Assembly: GCF_036373705.1 (NCBI RefSeq)
Contig: NC_089856.1
Location: 8,178,501 to 8,242,500 of the forward strand
Source of the DNA: Amia ocellicauda
Taxonomy: Eukaryota > Chordata > Actinopteri > Amiiformes > Amiidae
Direction: 5' to 3'
DNA: 64,000 nucleotides
Below the pieces are notes generated by a model. That model saw nothing but the letters and a program-made list of their open reading frames with translations, searched no databases and had not been told where the DNA came from. Both the position numbers and the translations under genes were made by a program. Shown in pieces: positions 22,401 through 37,400 of this stretch. The first letter of the stretch is position 1; the number at the start of each line of letters is the position of its first letter.

Positions 22401-25400
22401 CTAAAAGTATTGCTACTGATCTAAAAGCTTACTTTAAAATTCTCGAAAATATTCCCCTACAGAACCCAAACCTACAGAATATGCCATCACTGTGTACATC
22501 CTCATAAATGAGCTGAATGTTCCAGAAGGCTCCAGTTTGAACAACCAGACATTCAGCGACATTCAAGACCCCATTGATGCCTTGGTGAGACTCTTACTGA
22601 AGAATACATACTGACACTCAATTTACTTGTCTAATCTGTAGAGGTCAATGGAAGATGTTGCACACATCAAGTCTTCCTTGGGAATTACCCATAGTATGTG
22701 TTCCTTCTCCTGAACACAAGTCAGGATCAAGCTAATGACATAACCTAATTACTGAGTGGCATGAGAATTGACAAAGATCATCGAGTCATTTCACATGATT
22801 TGTGTCTTATTATGTTTTCAGTTCCAAGAAATCCTTTCGGAGGTGCTAGGTAAAAAGCAGACCAAGTTCCCCCCTGCCACATTCAGGCAAGTCACTTCCT
22901 AATGACGTCTCCACTCCTTGACAACATCTCACCACAATACCAACTCCTGCAATTCCTTCAAAGTAAACAAACATAAGCTTGGGGAAATCCTGTGCAAGTG
23001 AATTGACTCTGTCCCTCTTCCTCTTCTCTCCCTCTGATTCCACAGCCACGACAACAATGCGGTCCAGGCTGAAGTCGTGTACCATTTCCAGGAAGCCGAC
23101 ATCCAGAGCCTGAGTGCTTTACTGACTGTGGTCCTGAACATCACAGGACCAGACCAAGACATAACAGTCATTCTGAGCATCAATGGTAGGTTCAAAGTCT
23201 TCTCCTGATTCAAATTATTGGGCTCTTTAGAGATTGTCTTAGTGATAGGGCAATTCACTGAATGATTGTATCGTCAGATTTATTGTCTTGTTCATACATC
23301 CATGAAGATTAAGCTGGTCTTTAACTCTGGTCTGCTCAACGCTGAACCAAAAGTGGTGAAAATTAATTGACTGCACATGTCTCCTGATGAATTTAAGGTC
23401 AAACTGATACAACAACTGCAGCTCCAACTACAATGGCAGCTCCAACTACAGTGGTGGCTCCAGCTACAAGGTAAACCCTCACCTTGGCAATCATATTTGA
23501 GACAGAACCAATATTAAAATCCAATGTATTGACGTGACTCTGTGTGCTTCCTTGTCTTCACAATTGTAGTCCGGTCATCGCTGTCCTGAGACTGGAGTTC
23601 AACAGCAATAACCCTGCTGCCAATGAAAGCCAGATCTATCAAGCCTTCACTGATTTCCTGGCTCCTTACACATCCCTGGGAATCTACCCAGTGAGCGTCA
23701 CCAAAATCACCTCTGACAGTACGTTCACCAGGAAATAAAGTGAAAAGTGTCTCATTACATGTTTTAGATCCCTTTCAGTGAGATGGTATCTTTTTGGAAA
23801 CTAATGTGTGTCTTCAAACACTAAAAGTATTGCTACTGATCTAAAAGCTTACTTTAAAATTCTCGAAAATATTCCCCTACAGAACCCAAACCTACAGAAT
23901 ATGCCATCACTGTGTACATCCTCATAAATGAGCTGAATGTTCCAGAAGGCTCCAGTTTGAACAACCAGACATTCAGCGACATTCAAGACCCCATTGATGC
24001 CTTGGTGAGACTCTTACTGCAGAATACACACTGACACTCAATTTACTTGTCTAATCTGTAGAGGTCAATGGAAGATGTTGCACACATCAAGTCTTCCTTG
24101 GGAATTACCCATAGTATGTGTTCCTTCTCCTGAACACAAGTCAGGATCAAGCTAATGACATAACCTAATTACTGAGTGGCATGAGATTAACAAAGATCAT
24201 CGAGTCATTTCACATGATTTGTGTCTTATTATGTTTTCAGTTCCAAGAAATCCTTTCGGAGGTGCTAGGTAAAAAGCAGACCAAGTTCCCCCCTGCCACA
24301 TTCAGGCAAGTCACTTCCTTATGACGTCTCCACTCCTTGACAACATCTCACCACAATACCAACTCCTGCAATTCCTTCAAAGTAAACAAACATAAGCTTG
24401 GGGAAATCCTGTGCAAGTAAATTGACTCTGTCCCTCTTCCTCTTCTCTCCCTCTGATTCCACAGCCACGACAACAATGCGGTCCAGGCTGAAGTCGTGTA
24501 CCATTTCCAGGAAGCCGACATCCAGAGCCTGAGTGCTTTACTGACTGTGGTCCTGAACATCACAGGACCAGACCAAGACATAACAGCCATTCTGAGCATC
24601 AATGGTAGGTTCAAAGTCTTCTCCTGATTCAAATTATTGGGCTCTTTAGAGATTGTCTTAGTGATAGGGCAATTCACTGAATGATTGTATCGTCAGATTT
24701 ATTGTCTTGTTCATACATCCATGAAGATTAAGCTGGTCTTTAACTCTGGTCTGCTCAACGCTGAACCAAAAGTGGTGAAAATTAATTGACTGCACATGTC
24801 TCCTGATGAATTTAAGGTCAAACTGATACAACAACTGCAGCGCCAACTACAATGGTGGCTCCAGCTACAAGGTAAACCCTCACCTTGGCAATCATATTTG
24901 AGACAGAACCAATATTAAAATCCAATGTATTGACGTGACTCTGTGTGCTTCCTTGTCTTCACAATTGTAGTCCGGTCATCGCTGTCCTGAGACTGGAGTT
25001 CAACAGCAATAACCCTGTTGCCAATGAAAGCCAGATCTATCAAGCCTTCACTGATTTCCTGGCTCCTTACACATCCCTGGGAATCTACCCAGTGAGCGTC
25101 ACCAAAATCACCTCTGACAGTACGTTCACCAGGAAATACAGTGAAAAGTGTCTCATTACATGTTTTAGATCCCTTTCAGTGAGATGGTATCTTTTTGGAA
25201 ACTAATGTGTGTCTTCAAACACTAAAAGTATTGCTACTGATCTAAAAGCTTACTTTAAAATTCTCGAAAATATTCCCCTACAGAACCCAAACCTACAGAA
25301 TATGCCATCACTGTGTACATCCTCATAAATGAGCTGAATGTTCCAGAAGGCTCCAGTTTGAACAACCAGACATTCAGCGACATTCAAGACCCCATTGATG

Positions 25401-28400
25401 CCTTGGTGAGACTCTTACTGAAGAATACACACTGACACTCAATTTACTTGTCTAATCTGTAGAGGTCAATGGAAGATGTTGCACACATCAAGTCTTCCTT
25501 GGGAATTACCCATAGTATGTGTTCCTTCTCCTGAACACAAGTCAGGATCAAGCTAATGACATAACCTAATTACTGAGTGGCATGAGATTGACAAAGATCA
25601 TCGAGTCATTTCACATGATTTGTGTCTTATTATGTTTTCAGTTCCAAGAAATCCTTTCGGAGGTGCTAGGTAAAAAGCAGACCAAGTTCCCCCCTGCCAC
25701 ATTCAGGCAAGTCACTTCCTAATGACGTCTCCACTCCTTGACAACATCTCACCACAATACCAACTCCTGCAATTCCTTCAAAGTAAACAAACATAAGCTT
25801 GGGGAAATCCTGTGCAAGTGAATTGACTCTGTCCCTCTTCCTCTTCTCTCCCTCTGATTCCACAGCCACGACAACAATGCGGTCCAGGCTGAAGTCGTGT
25901 ACCATTTCCAGGAAGCCGACATCCAGAGCCTGAGTGCTTTACTGACTGTGGTCCTGAACATCACAGGACCAGACCAAGACATAACAGTCATTCTGAGCAT
26001 CAATGGTAGGTTCAAAGTCTTCTCCTGATTCAAATTATTGGGCTCTTTAGAGATTGTCTTAGTGATAGGGCAATTCACTGAATGATTGTATCGTCAGATT
26101 TATTGTCTTGTTCATACATCCATGAAGATTAAGCTGGTCTTTAACTCTGGTCTGCTCAACGCTGAACCAAAAGTGGTGAAAATTAATTGACTGCACATGT
26201 CTCCTGATGAATTTAAGGTCAAACTGATACAACAACTGCAGCTCCAACTACAATGGCAGCTCCAACTACAGTGGTGGCTCCAGCTACAAGGTAAACCCTC
26301 ACCTTGGCAATCATATTTAAGACAGAACCAATATTAAAATCCAATGTATTGACGTGACTCTGTGTGCTTCCTTGTCTTCACAATTGTAGTCCGGTCATCG
26401 CTGTCCTGAGACTGGAGTTCAACAGCAATAACCCTGTTGCCAATGAAAGCCAGATCTATCAAGCCTTCACTGATTTCCTGGCTCCTTACACATCCCTGGG
26501 AATCTACCCAGTGAGCGTCACCAAAATCACCTCTGACAGTACGTTCACCAGGAAATAAAGTGAAAAGTGTCTCATTACATGTTTTAGATCCCTTTCAGTG
26601 AGATGGTATCTTTTTGGAAACTAATGTGTGTCTTCAAACACTAAAAGTATTGCTACTGATCTAAAAGCTTACTTTAAAATTCTCGAAAATATTCCCCTAC
26701 AGAACCCAAACCTACAGAATATGCCATCACTGTGTACATCCTCATAAATGAGCTGAATGTTCCAGAAGGCTCCAGTTTGAACAACCAGACATTCAGCGAC
26801 ATTCAAGACCCCATTGATGCCTTGGTGAGACTCTTACTGCAGAATACACACTGACACTCAATTTACTTGTCTAATCTGTAGAGGTCAATGGAAGATGTTG
26901 CACACATCAAGTCTTCCTTGGGAATTACCCATAGTATGTGTTCCTTCTCCTGAACACAAGTCAGGATCAAGCTAATGACATAACCTAATTACTGAGTGGC
27001 ATGAGATTAACAAAGATCATCGAGTCATTTCACATGATTTGTGTCTTATTATGTTTTCAGTTCCAAGAAATCCTTTCGGAGGTGCTAGGTAAAAAGCAGA
27101 CCAAGTTCCCCCCTGCCACATTCAGGCAAGTCACTTCCTAATGACGTCTCCACTCCTTGACAACATCTCACCACAATACCAACTCCTGCAATTCCTTCAA
27201 AGTAAACAAACATAAGCTTGGGGAAATCCTGTGCAAGTGAATTGACTCTGTCCCTCTTCCTCTTCTCTCCCTCTGATTCCACAGCCACGACAACAATGCG
27301 GTCCAGGCTGAAGTCGTGTACCATTTCCAGGAAGCCGACATCCAGAGCCTGAGTGCTTTACTGACTGTGGTCCTGAACATCACAGGACCAGACCAAGACA
27401 TAACAGTCATTCTGAGCATCAATGGTAGGTTCAAAGTCTTCTCCTGATCCAAATTATTGGGCTCTTTAGAGATTGTCTTAGTGATAGGGCAATTCACTGA
27501 ATGATTGTATCGTCAGATTTATTGTCTTGTTCATACATCCATGAAGATTAAGCTAGTCTTTAACTCTGGTCTGCTCAACGCTGAACCAAAAGTGGTGAAA
27601 ATTAATTGACTGCACATGTCTCCTGATGAATTTAAGGTCAAACTGATACAACAACTGCAGCTCCAACTACAATGGCAGCTCCAACTACAGTGGTGGCTCC
27701 AGCTACAAGGTAAACCCTCACCTTGGCAATCATATTTGAGACAGAACCAATATTAAAATCCAATGTATTGACGTGACTCTGTGTGCTTCCATGTCTTCTC
27801 AATTGTAGTCCGGTCATCGCTGTCCTGAGACTGGAGGTCAACATCAATAACCCTGCTGCCAATGAAAGCCAGATCTATCAAGCCTTCACTGATTTCCTGG
27901 CTCCTTACACATCCCTGGGAATCTACCCAGTGAGCGTCACCAAAATCACCTCCGACAGTACGTTCACCAGGAAATAAAGTGAAAAGTGTCTCATTACATG
28001 TTTTAGATCCCTTTCAGTGAGATGGTATCTTTTTGGAAACTAATGTGTGTCTTCAAACACTAAAAGTATTGCTACTGATCTAAAAGCTTACTTTAAAATT
28101 CTCGAAAATATTCCCCTACAGAACCCAAACCTACAGAATATGCCATCACTGTGTACATCCTCATAAATGAGCTGAATGTTCCAGAAGGCTCCAGTTTGAA
28201 CAACCAGACATTCAGCGACATTCAAGACCCCATTGATGCCTTGGTGAGACTCTTACTGCAGAATACACACTGACACTCAATTTACTTGTCTAATCTGTAG
28301 AGGTCAATGGAAGATGTTGCACACATCAAGTCTTCCTTGGGAATTACCCATAGTATGTGTTCCTTCTCCTGAACACAAGTCAGGATCAAGCTAATGACAT

Positions 28401-31400
28401 AACCTAATTACTGAGTGGCATGAGATTAACAAAGATCATCGAGTCATTTCACATGATTTGTGTCTTATTATGTTTTCAGTTCCAAGAAATCCTTTCGGAG
28501 GTGCTAGGTAAAAAGCAGACCAAGTTCCCCCCTGCCACATTCAGGCAAGTCACTTCCTTATGACGTCTCCACTCCTTGACAACATCTCACCACAATACCA
28601 ACTCCTGCAATTCCTTCAAAGTAAACAAACATAAGCTTGGGGAAATCCTGTGCAAGTGAATTGACTCTGTCCCTCTTCCTCTTCTCTCCCTCTGATTCCA
28701 CAGCCACGACAACAATGCGGTCCAGGCTGAAGTCGTGTACCATTTCCAGGAAGCCGACATCCAGAGCCTGAGTGCTTTACTGACTGTGGTCCTGAACATC
28801 ACAGGACCAGACCAAGACATAACAGTCATTCTGAGCATCAATGGTAGGTTCAAAGTCTTCTCCTGATTCAAATTATTGGGCTCTTTAGAGATTGTCTTAG
28901 TGATAGGGCAATTCACTGAATGATTGTATCGTCAGATTTATTGTCTTGTTCATACATCCATGAAGATTAAGCTGGTCTTTAACTCTGGTCTGCTCAACGC
29001 TGAACCAAAAGTGGTGAAAATTAATTGACTGCACATGTCTCCTGATGAATTTAAGGTCAAACTGATACAACAACTACAGCTCCAACTACAATGGCAGCTC
29101 CAACTACAGTGGTGGCTCCAGCTACAAGGTAAACCCTCACCTTGGCAATCATATTTGAGACAGAACCAATATTAAAATCCAATGTATTGACGTGACTCTG
29201 TGTGCTTCCTTGTCTTCACAATTGTAGTCCGGTCATCGCTGTCCTGAGACTGGAGTTCAACAGCAATAACCCTGCTGCCAATGAAAGCCAGATCTATCAA
29301 GCCTTCACTGATTTCCTGGCTCCTTACACATCCCTGGGATTCTACCCAGTGAGCGTCACCAAAATCACCTCTGACAGTACGTTCACCAGGAAATAAAGTG
29401 AAAAGTGTCTCATTACATGTTTTAGATCCCTTTCAGTGAGATGGTATCTTTTTGGAAACTAATGTGTGTCTTCAAACACTAAAAGTATTGCTACTGATCT
29501 AAAAGCTTACTTTAAAATTCTCGAAAATATTCCCCTACAGAACCCAAACCTACAGAATATGCCATCACTGTGTACATCCTCATAAATGAGCTGAATGTTC
29601 CAGAAGGCTCCAGTTTGAACAACCAGACATTCAGCGACATTCAAGACCCCATTGATGCCTTGGTGAGACTCTTACTGCAGAATACACACTGACACTCAAT
29701 TTACTTGTCTAATCTGTAGAGGTCAATGGAAGATGTTGCACACATCAAGTCTTCCTTGGGAATTACCCATAGTATGTGTTCCTTCTCCTGAACACAAGTC
29801 AGGATCAAGCTAATGACATAACCTAATTACTGAGTGGCATGAGATTAACAAAGATCATCGAGTCATTTCACATGATTTGTGTCTTATTATGTTTTCAGTT
29901 CCAAGAAATCCTTTCGGAGGTGCTAGGTAAAAAGCAGACCAAGTTCCCCCCTGCCACATTCAGGCAAGTCACTTCCTAATGACGTCTCCACTCCTTGACA
30001 ACATCTCACCACAATACCAACTCCTGCAATTCCTTCAAAGTAAACAAACATAAGCTTGGGGAAATCCTGTGCAAGTGAATTGACTCTGTCCCTCTTCCTC
30101 TTCTCTCCCTCTGATTCCACAGCCACGACAACAATGCGGTCCAGGCTGAAGTCGTGTACCATTTCCAGGAAGCCGACATCCAGAGCCTGAGTGCTTTACT
30201 GACTGTGGTCCTGAACATCACAGGACCAGACCAAGACATAACAGTCATTCTGAGCATCAATGGTAGGTTCAAAGTCTTCTCCTGATTCAAATTATTGGGC
30301 TCTTTAGAGATTGTCTTAGTGATAGGGCAATTCACTGAATGATTGTATCGTCAGATTTATTGTCTTGTTCATACATCCATGAAGATTAAGCTGGTCTTTA
30401 ACTCTGGTCTGCTCAACGCTGAACCAAAAGTGGTGAAAATTAATTGACTGCACATGTCTCCTGATGAATTTAAGGTCAAACTGATACAACAACTGCAGCT
30501 CCAACTACAATGGCAGCCCCACCTACAATGGCAGCTCCAACTCCAGCTACAAGGTAAACCCTCACTTTGGCAATCATGTTTGAGACAGAACCAATTTTAA
30601 AATCCAATATATTGATGTGACTCTGTGTGCTTCCTTGTCTTCACAATTGTAGTCCGGTCATCGCTGTCCTGAGACTGGAGTTCAACAGCAATAACCCTGC
30701 TGCCAATGAAAGCCAGATCTATCAAGCCTTCACTGATTTCCTGGCTCCTTACACATCCCTGGGAATCTACCCAGTGAGCGTCACCAAAATCACCTCTGAC
30801 AGTACGTTCACCAGGAAATACAGTGAAAAGTGTCTCATTACATGTTTTAGATCCCTTTCAGTGAGATGGTATCTTTTTGGAAACTAATGTGTGTCTTCAA
30901 ACACTAAAAGTATTGCTACTGATCTAAAAGCTTACTTTAAAAATCTTGAAAATATTCCCCTACAGTACCCAAACCTACAGAATATGCCATCACTGTGTAC
31001 ATCCTCATAAATGAGCTGAATGTTCCAGAAGGCTCCAGTTTGAACAACCAGACATTCAGCGACATTCAAGACCCCATTGATGCCTTGGTGAGACTCTTAC
31101 TGAAGAATACACACTGACACTCAATTTACTTGTCTAATCTGTAGAGGTCAATGGAAGATGTTGCACACATCAAGTCTTCCTTGGGAATTACCCATAGTAT
31201 GTGTTCCTTCTCCTGAACACAAGTCAGGATCAAGCTAATGACATAACCTAATTACTGAGTGGCATGAGATTAACAAAAATCATCAAGTCATTTCACAGGA
31301 TTTGTGTCTTATTATGTTTTCAGTTCCAAGAAATCCTTTCGGAGGTGCTAGGTAAAAAGCAGACCAAGTTCCCCCCTGCCACATTCAGGCAAGTCACTTC

Positions 31401-34400
31401 CTAATGACGTCTCCACTCCTTAACAACATCTCACCACAATACCAACTCCTGCAATTCCTTCAAAGTAAACAAACATAAGCTTGGGGAAATCCTGTGCAAG
31501 TGAATTGACTCTGTCCCTCTTCCTCTTCTCTCCCTCTGATTTCACAGCCACGACAACAATGCGGTCCAGGCTGAAGTCGTGTACCATTTCCAGGAAGCCG
31601 ACATCCAGAGCCTGAGTGCTTTACTCACTGTGGTCCTGAACATCACAGGACCAGACCAAGACATAACAGCCATTCTGAGCATCAATGGTAGGTTCAAAGT
31701 CTTCTCCTGATTCAAATTATTGGGCTCTTTAGAGATTGTCTTAGTGATAGGGCAATTCACTGAATGATTGTATCATCAGATTTATTGCCTTGTTCATACA
31801 TCCATGAAGATTAAGCTGGTCTTTAACTCTGGTCTGCTCAACGCTGAACCAAAAGTGGTGAAAATTAATTGACTGCACATGTCTCCTGATGAATTTAAGG
31901 TCAACCTGATACAACAACTGCAGCTCCAACTACAATGGCAGCTCCACCTACAATGGCAACTCCAACTCCAGCTACAAGGTAAACCCTCACCTTGGCAATC
32001 ATATTTGAGACAGAACCAATATTAAAATCCAATGTATTGACGTGACTCTGTGTGCTTCCTTGTCTTCACAATTGTAGTCCGGTCATCGCTGTCCTGAGAC
32101 TGGAGTTCAACAGCAATAACCCTGCTGCCAATGAAAGCCAGATCTATCAAGCCTTCACTGATTTCCTGGCTCCTTACACATCCCTGGGAATCTACCCAGT
32201 GAGCGTCACCAAAATCACCTCTGACAGTACGTTCACCAGGAAATAAAGTGAAAAGTGTCTCATTACATGTTTTAGATCCCTTTCAGTGAGATGGTATCTT
32301 TTTGGAAACTAATGTGTGTCTTCAAACACTAAAAGTATTGCTACTGATCTAAAAGCTTACTTTAAAATTCTCGAAAATATTCCCCTACAGAACCCAAACC
32401 TACAGAATATGCCATCACTGTGTACATCCTCATAAATGAGCTGAATGTTCCAGAAGGCTCCAGTTTGAACAACCAGACATTCAGCGACATTCAAGACCCC
32501 ATTGATGCCTTGGTGAGACTCTTACTGAAGAATACACACTGACACTCAATTTACTTGTCTAATCTGTAGAGGTCAATGGAAGATGTTGCACACATCAAGT
32601 CTTCCTTGGGAATTACCCATAGTATGTGTTCCTTCTCCTGAACACAAGTCAGGATCAAGCTAATGACATAACCTAATTACTGAGTGGCATGAGATTAACA
32701 AAGATCATCGAGTCATTTCACATGATTTGTGTCTTATTATGTTTTCAGTTCCAAGAAATCCTTTCGGAGGTGCTAGGTAAAAAGCAGACCAAGTTCCCCC
32801 CTGCTACATTCAGGCAAGTCACTTCCTAATGACGTCTCCACTCCTTGACAACATCTCACCACAATACCAACTCCTGCATTTCCTTCAAAGTAAACAAACA
32901 TAAGTTTGGGGAAATCCTGTGCAAGTGAAATGACTCTGTTCCTCTTCCTCTTCTCTCCCTCTGATTCCACAGCCACGACAACAATGCGGTCCAGGCTGAA
33001 GTCGTGTACCATTTCCAGGAAGCCGACATCCAGAGCCTGAGTGCTTTACTCACTGTGGTCCTGAACATCACAGGACCAGACCAAGACATAACAGCCATTC
33101 TGAGCATCAATGGTAGGTTCAAAGTCTTCTCCTGATTCAAATTATTGGGCTCTTTAGAGATTGTCTTAGTGATAGGGCAATTCACTGAATGATTGTATCA
33201 TCAGATTTATTGCCTTGTTCATACATCCATGAAGATTAAGCTGGTCTTTAACTCTGGTCTGCTCAACGCTGAACCAAAAGTGGTGAAAATTAATTGACTG
33301 CACATGTCTCCTGATGAATTTAAGGTCAAACTGATACAACAACTGCAGCTCCAACTACAATGGCAGCTCCAACTACAGTGGTGGCTCCAGCTACAAGGTA
33401 AACCCTCACCTTGGCAATCATATTTGAGACAGAACCAATATTAAAATCCAATGTATTGACGTGACTCTGTGTGCTTCCTTGTCTTCACAATTGTAGTCCG
33501 GTCATCGCTGTCCTGAGACTGGAGTTCAATAGCAATAACCCTGCTGCCAATGAAAGCCAGATCTATCAAGCCTTCACTGATTTCCTGGCTCCTTACACAT
33601 CCCTGGGAATCTACCCAGTGAGCGTCACCAAAATCACCTCTGACAGTACGTTCACCAGGAAATACAGTGAAAAGTGTCTCATTACATGTTTTAGATCCCT
33701 TTCAGTGAGCTGGTATCTTTTTGGAAACTAATGTGTGTCTTCAAACACTAAAAGTATTGCTACTGATCTAAAAGCTTACTTTAAAATTCTCGAAAATATT
33801 CCCCTACAGAACCCAAACCTACCGAATATGCCATCACTGTGTACATCCTCATAAATGAGCTGAATGTTCCAGAAGGCTCCAGTTTGAACAACCAGACATT
33901 CAGCGACATTCAAGACCCCATTGATGCCTTGGTGAGACTCTTACTGAAGAATACACACTGACACTCAATTTACTTGTCTAATCTGTAGAGGTCAATGGAA
34001 GATGTTGCACACATCAAGTCTTCCTTGGGAATTACCCATAGTATGTGTTCCTTCTCCTGAACACAAGTCAGGATCAAGCTAATGACATAACCTAATTACT
34101 GAGTGGCATTAGATTAACAAAGATCATCGAGTCATTTCACATGATTTGTGTCTTATTATGTTTTCAGTTCCAAGAAATCCTTACGGAGGTGCTAGGTAAA
34201 AAGCAGACCAAGTTCCCCCCTGCCACATTCAGGCAAGTCACTTCCTAATGACGTTTCCACTCCTTGACAACATCTCACCACAATACCAACTCCTGCATTT
34301 CCTTCAAAGTAAACAAACATAAGTTTGGGGAAATCCTGTGCAAGTGAAATGACTCTGTCCCTCTTCCTCTTCTCTCCCTCTGATTCCACAGCCACGACAA

Positions 34401-37400
34401 CAATGCGGTCCAGGCTGAAGTCGTGTACCATTTCCAGGAAGCCGACATCCAGAGCCTGAGTGCTTTACTGACTGTGGTCCTGAACATCACAGGACCAGAC
34501 CAAGACATAACAGCCATTCTGAGCATCAATGGTAGGTTCAAAGTCTTCTCCTGATTCAAATTATTGGGCTCTTTAGAGATTGTCTTAGTGATAGGGCAAT
34601 TCACTGAATGATTGTATCGTCAGATTTATTGTCTTGTTCATACATCCATGAAGATTAAGCTGGTCTTTAACTCTGGTCTGCTCAACGCTGAACCAAAAGT
34701 GGTGAAAATTAATTGACTGCACATGTCTCCTGATGAATTTAAGGTCAAACTGATACAACAACTGCAGCTCCAACTACAATGGCAGCTCCACCTACAATGG
34801 CAGCTACAACTACAGTGGTGGCTCCAGCTACAAGGTAAACCCTCACCTTGGCAATCATTTTTGAGACAGAACCAATATTAAAATCCAATGTATTGACGTG
34901 ACTCTGTGTGCTTCCTTGTCTTCACAATTGTAGTCCGGTCATCGCTGTCCTGAGACTGGAGTTCAACAGCAATAACCCTGCTGCCAATGAAAGCCAGATC
35001 TATCAAGCCTTCACTGATTTCCTGGCTCCTTACACATCCCTGGGAATCTACCCAGTGAGCGTCACCAAAATCACCTCTGACAGTACGTTCACCAGGAAAT
35101 ACAGTGAAAAGTGTCTCATTACATGTTTTAGATCCCTTTCAGTGAGCTGGTATCTTTTTGGAAACTAATGTGTGTCTTCAAACACTAAAAGTATTGCTAC
35201 TGATCTAAAAGCTTACTTTAAAATTCTCGAAAATATTCCCCTACAGAACCCAAACCTACCGAATATGCCATCACTGTGTACATCCTCATAAATGAGCTGA
35301 ATGTTCCAGAAGGCTCCAGTTTGAACAACCAGACATTCAGCGACATTCAAGACCCCATTGATGCCTTGGTGAGACTCTTACTGAAGAATACACACTGACA
35401 CTCAATTTACTTGTCTAATCTATAGAGGTCAATGGAAGATGTTGCACACATCAAGTCTTCCTTGGGAATTACCCATAGTATGTGTTCCTTCTCCTGAACA
35501 CAAGTCAGGATCAAGCTAATGACATAACCTAATTACTGAGTGGCATGAGATTAACAAAGATCATCGAGTCATTTCACATGATTTGTGTCTTATTATGTTT
35601 TCAGTTCCAAGAAATCCTTTCGGAGGTGCTAGGTAAAAAGCAGACCAAGTTCCCCCCTGCCACATTCAGGCAAGTCACTTCCTAATGACGTCTCCACTCC
35701 TTGACAACATCTCACCACAATACCAACTCCTGCATTTCCTTCAAAGTAAACAAACATAAGTTTGGGGAAATCCTGTGCAAGTGAAATGACTCTGTCCCTC
35801 TTCCTCTTCTCTCCCTCTGATTCCACAGCCACGACAACAATGCGGTCCAGGCTGAAGTCGTGTACCATTTCCAGGAAGCCGACATCCAGAGCCTGAGTGC
35901 TTTACTGACTGTGGTCCTGAACATCACAGGACCAGACCAAGACATAACAGCCATTCTGAGCATCAATGGTAGGTTCAAAGTCTTCTCCTGATTCAAATTA
36001 TTGGGCTCTTTAGAGATTGTCTTAGTGATAGGGCAATTCACTGAATGATTGTATCGTCAGATTTATTGTCTTGTTCATACATCCATGAAGATTAAGCTGG
36101 TCTTTAACTCTGGTCTGCTCAACGCTGAACCAAAAGTGGTGAAAATTAATTGACTGCACATGTCTCCTGATGAATTTAAGGTCAAACTGATACAACAACT
36201 GCAACTCCAACTACAATGGCAGCTCCACCTACAATGGTGGCTCCAGCTACAAGGTAAACCCTCACCTTGGCAAACATATTTGAGACAGAACCAATATTAA
36301 AATCCAATGTATTGACATGACTCTGTGTGCTTCCTTGTCTTCACAATTGTAGTCCGGTCATCGCTGTCCTGAGACTGGAGTTCAACAGCAATAACCCTGC
36401 TGCCAATGAAAGCCAGATCTATCAAGCCTTCACTGATTTCCTGGCTCCTTACACATCCCTGGGAATCTACCCAGTGAGCGTCACCAAAATCACCTCTGAC
36501 AGTACGTTCACCAGGAAATACAGTGAAAAGTGTCTCATTACATGTTTTAGATCCCTTTCAGTGAGATGGTATCTTTTTGGAAACTAATGTGTGTCTTCAA
36601 ACACTAAAAGTATTGCTACTGATCTAAAAGCTTACTTTAAAACTCTCGAAAATATTCCCCTACAGAACCCAAACCTACAGAATATGCCATCACTGTGTAC
36701 ATCCTCATAAATGAGCTGAATGTTCCAGAAGGCTCCAGTTTGAACAACCAGACATTCAGCGACATTCAAGACCCCATTGATGCCTTGGTGAGACTCTTAC
36801 TGAAGAATACACACTGACACTCAATTTACTTGTCTAATCTGTAGAGGTCAATGGAAGATGTTGCACACATCAAGTCTTCCTTGGGAATTACCCATAGTAT
36901 GTGTTCCTTCTCCTGAACACAAGTCAGGATCAAGCTAATGACATAACCTAATTACTGAGTGGCATGAGATTAACAAAGATCATCGAGTCATTTCACAGGA
37001 TTTGTGTCTTATTATGTTTTCAGTTCCAAGAAATCCTTTCGGAGGTGCTAGGTAAAAAGCAGACCAAGTTCCCCCCTGCCACATTCAGGCAAGTCACTTC
37101 CTAATGACGTCTCCACTCCTTGACAACATCTCACCACAATACCAACTCCTGCAATTCCTTCAAAGTAAACAAACATAAGCTTGGGGAAATCCTGTGCAAG
37201 TGAATTGACTCTGTCCCTCTTCCTCATCTCTCCCTCTGATTCCACAGCCACGACAACAATGCGGTCCAGGCTGAAGTCGTGTACCATTTCCAGGAAGCCG
37301 ACATCCAGAGCCTGAGTGCTTTACTGACTGTGGTCCTGAACATCACAGGACCAGACCAAGACATAAAAGCCATTCTGAGCATCAATGGTAGGTTCAAAGT

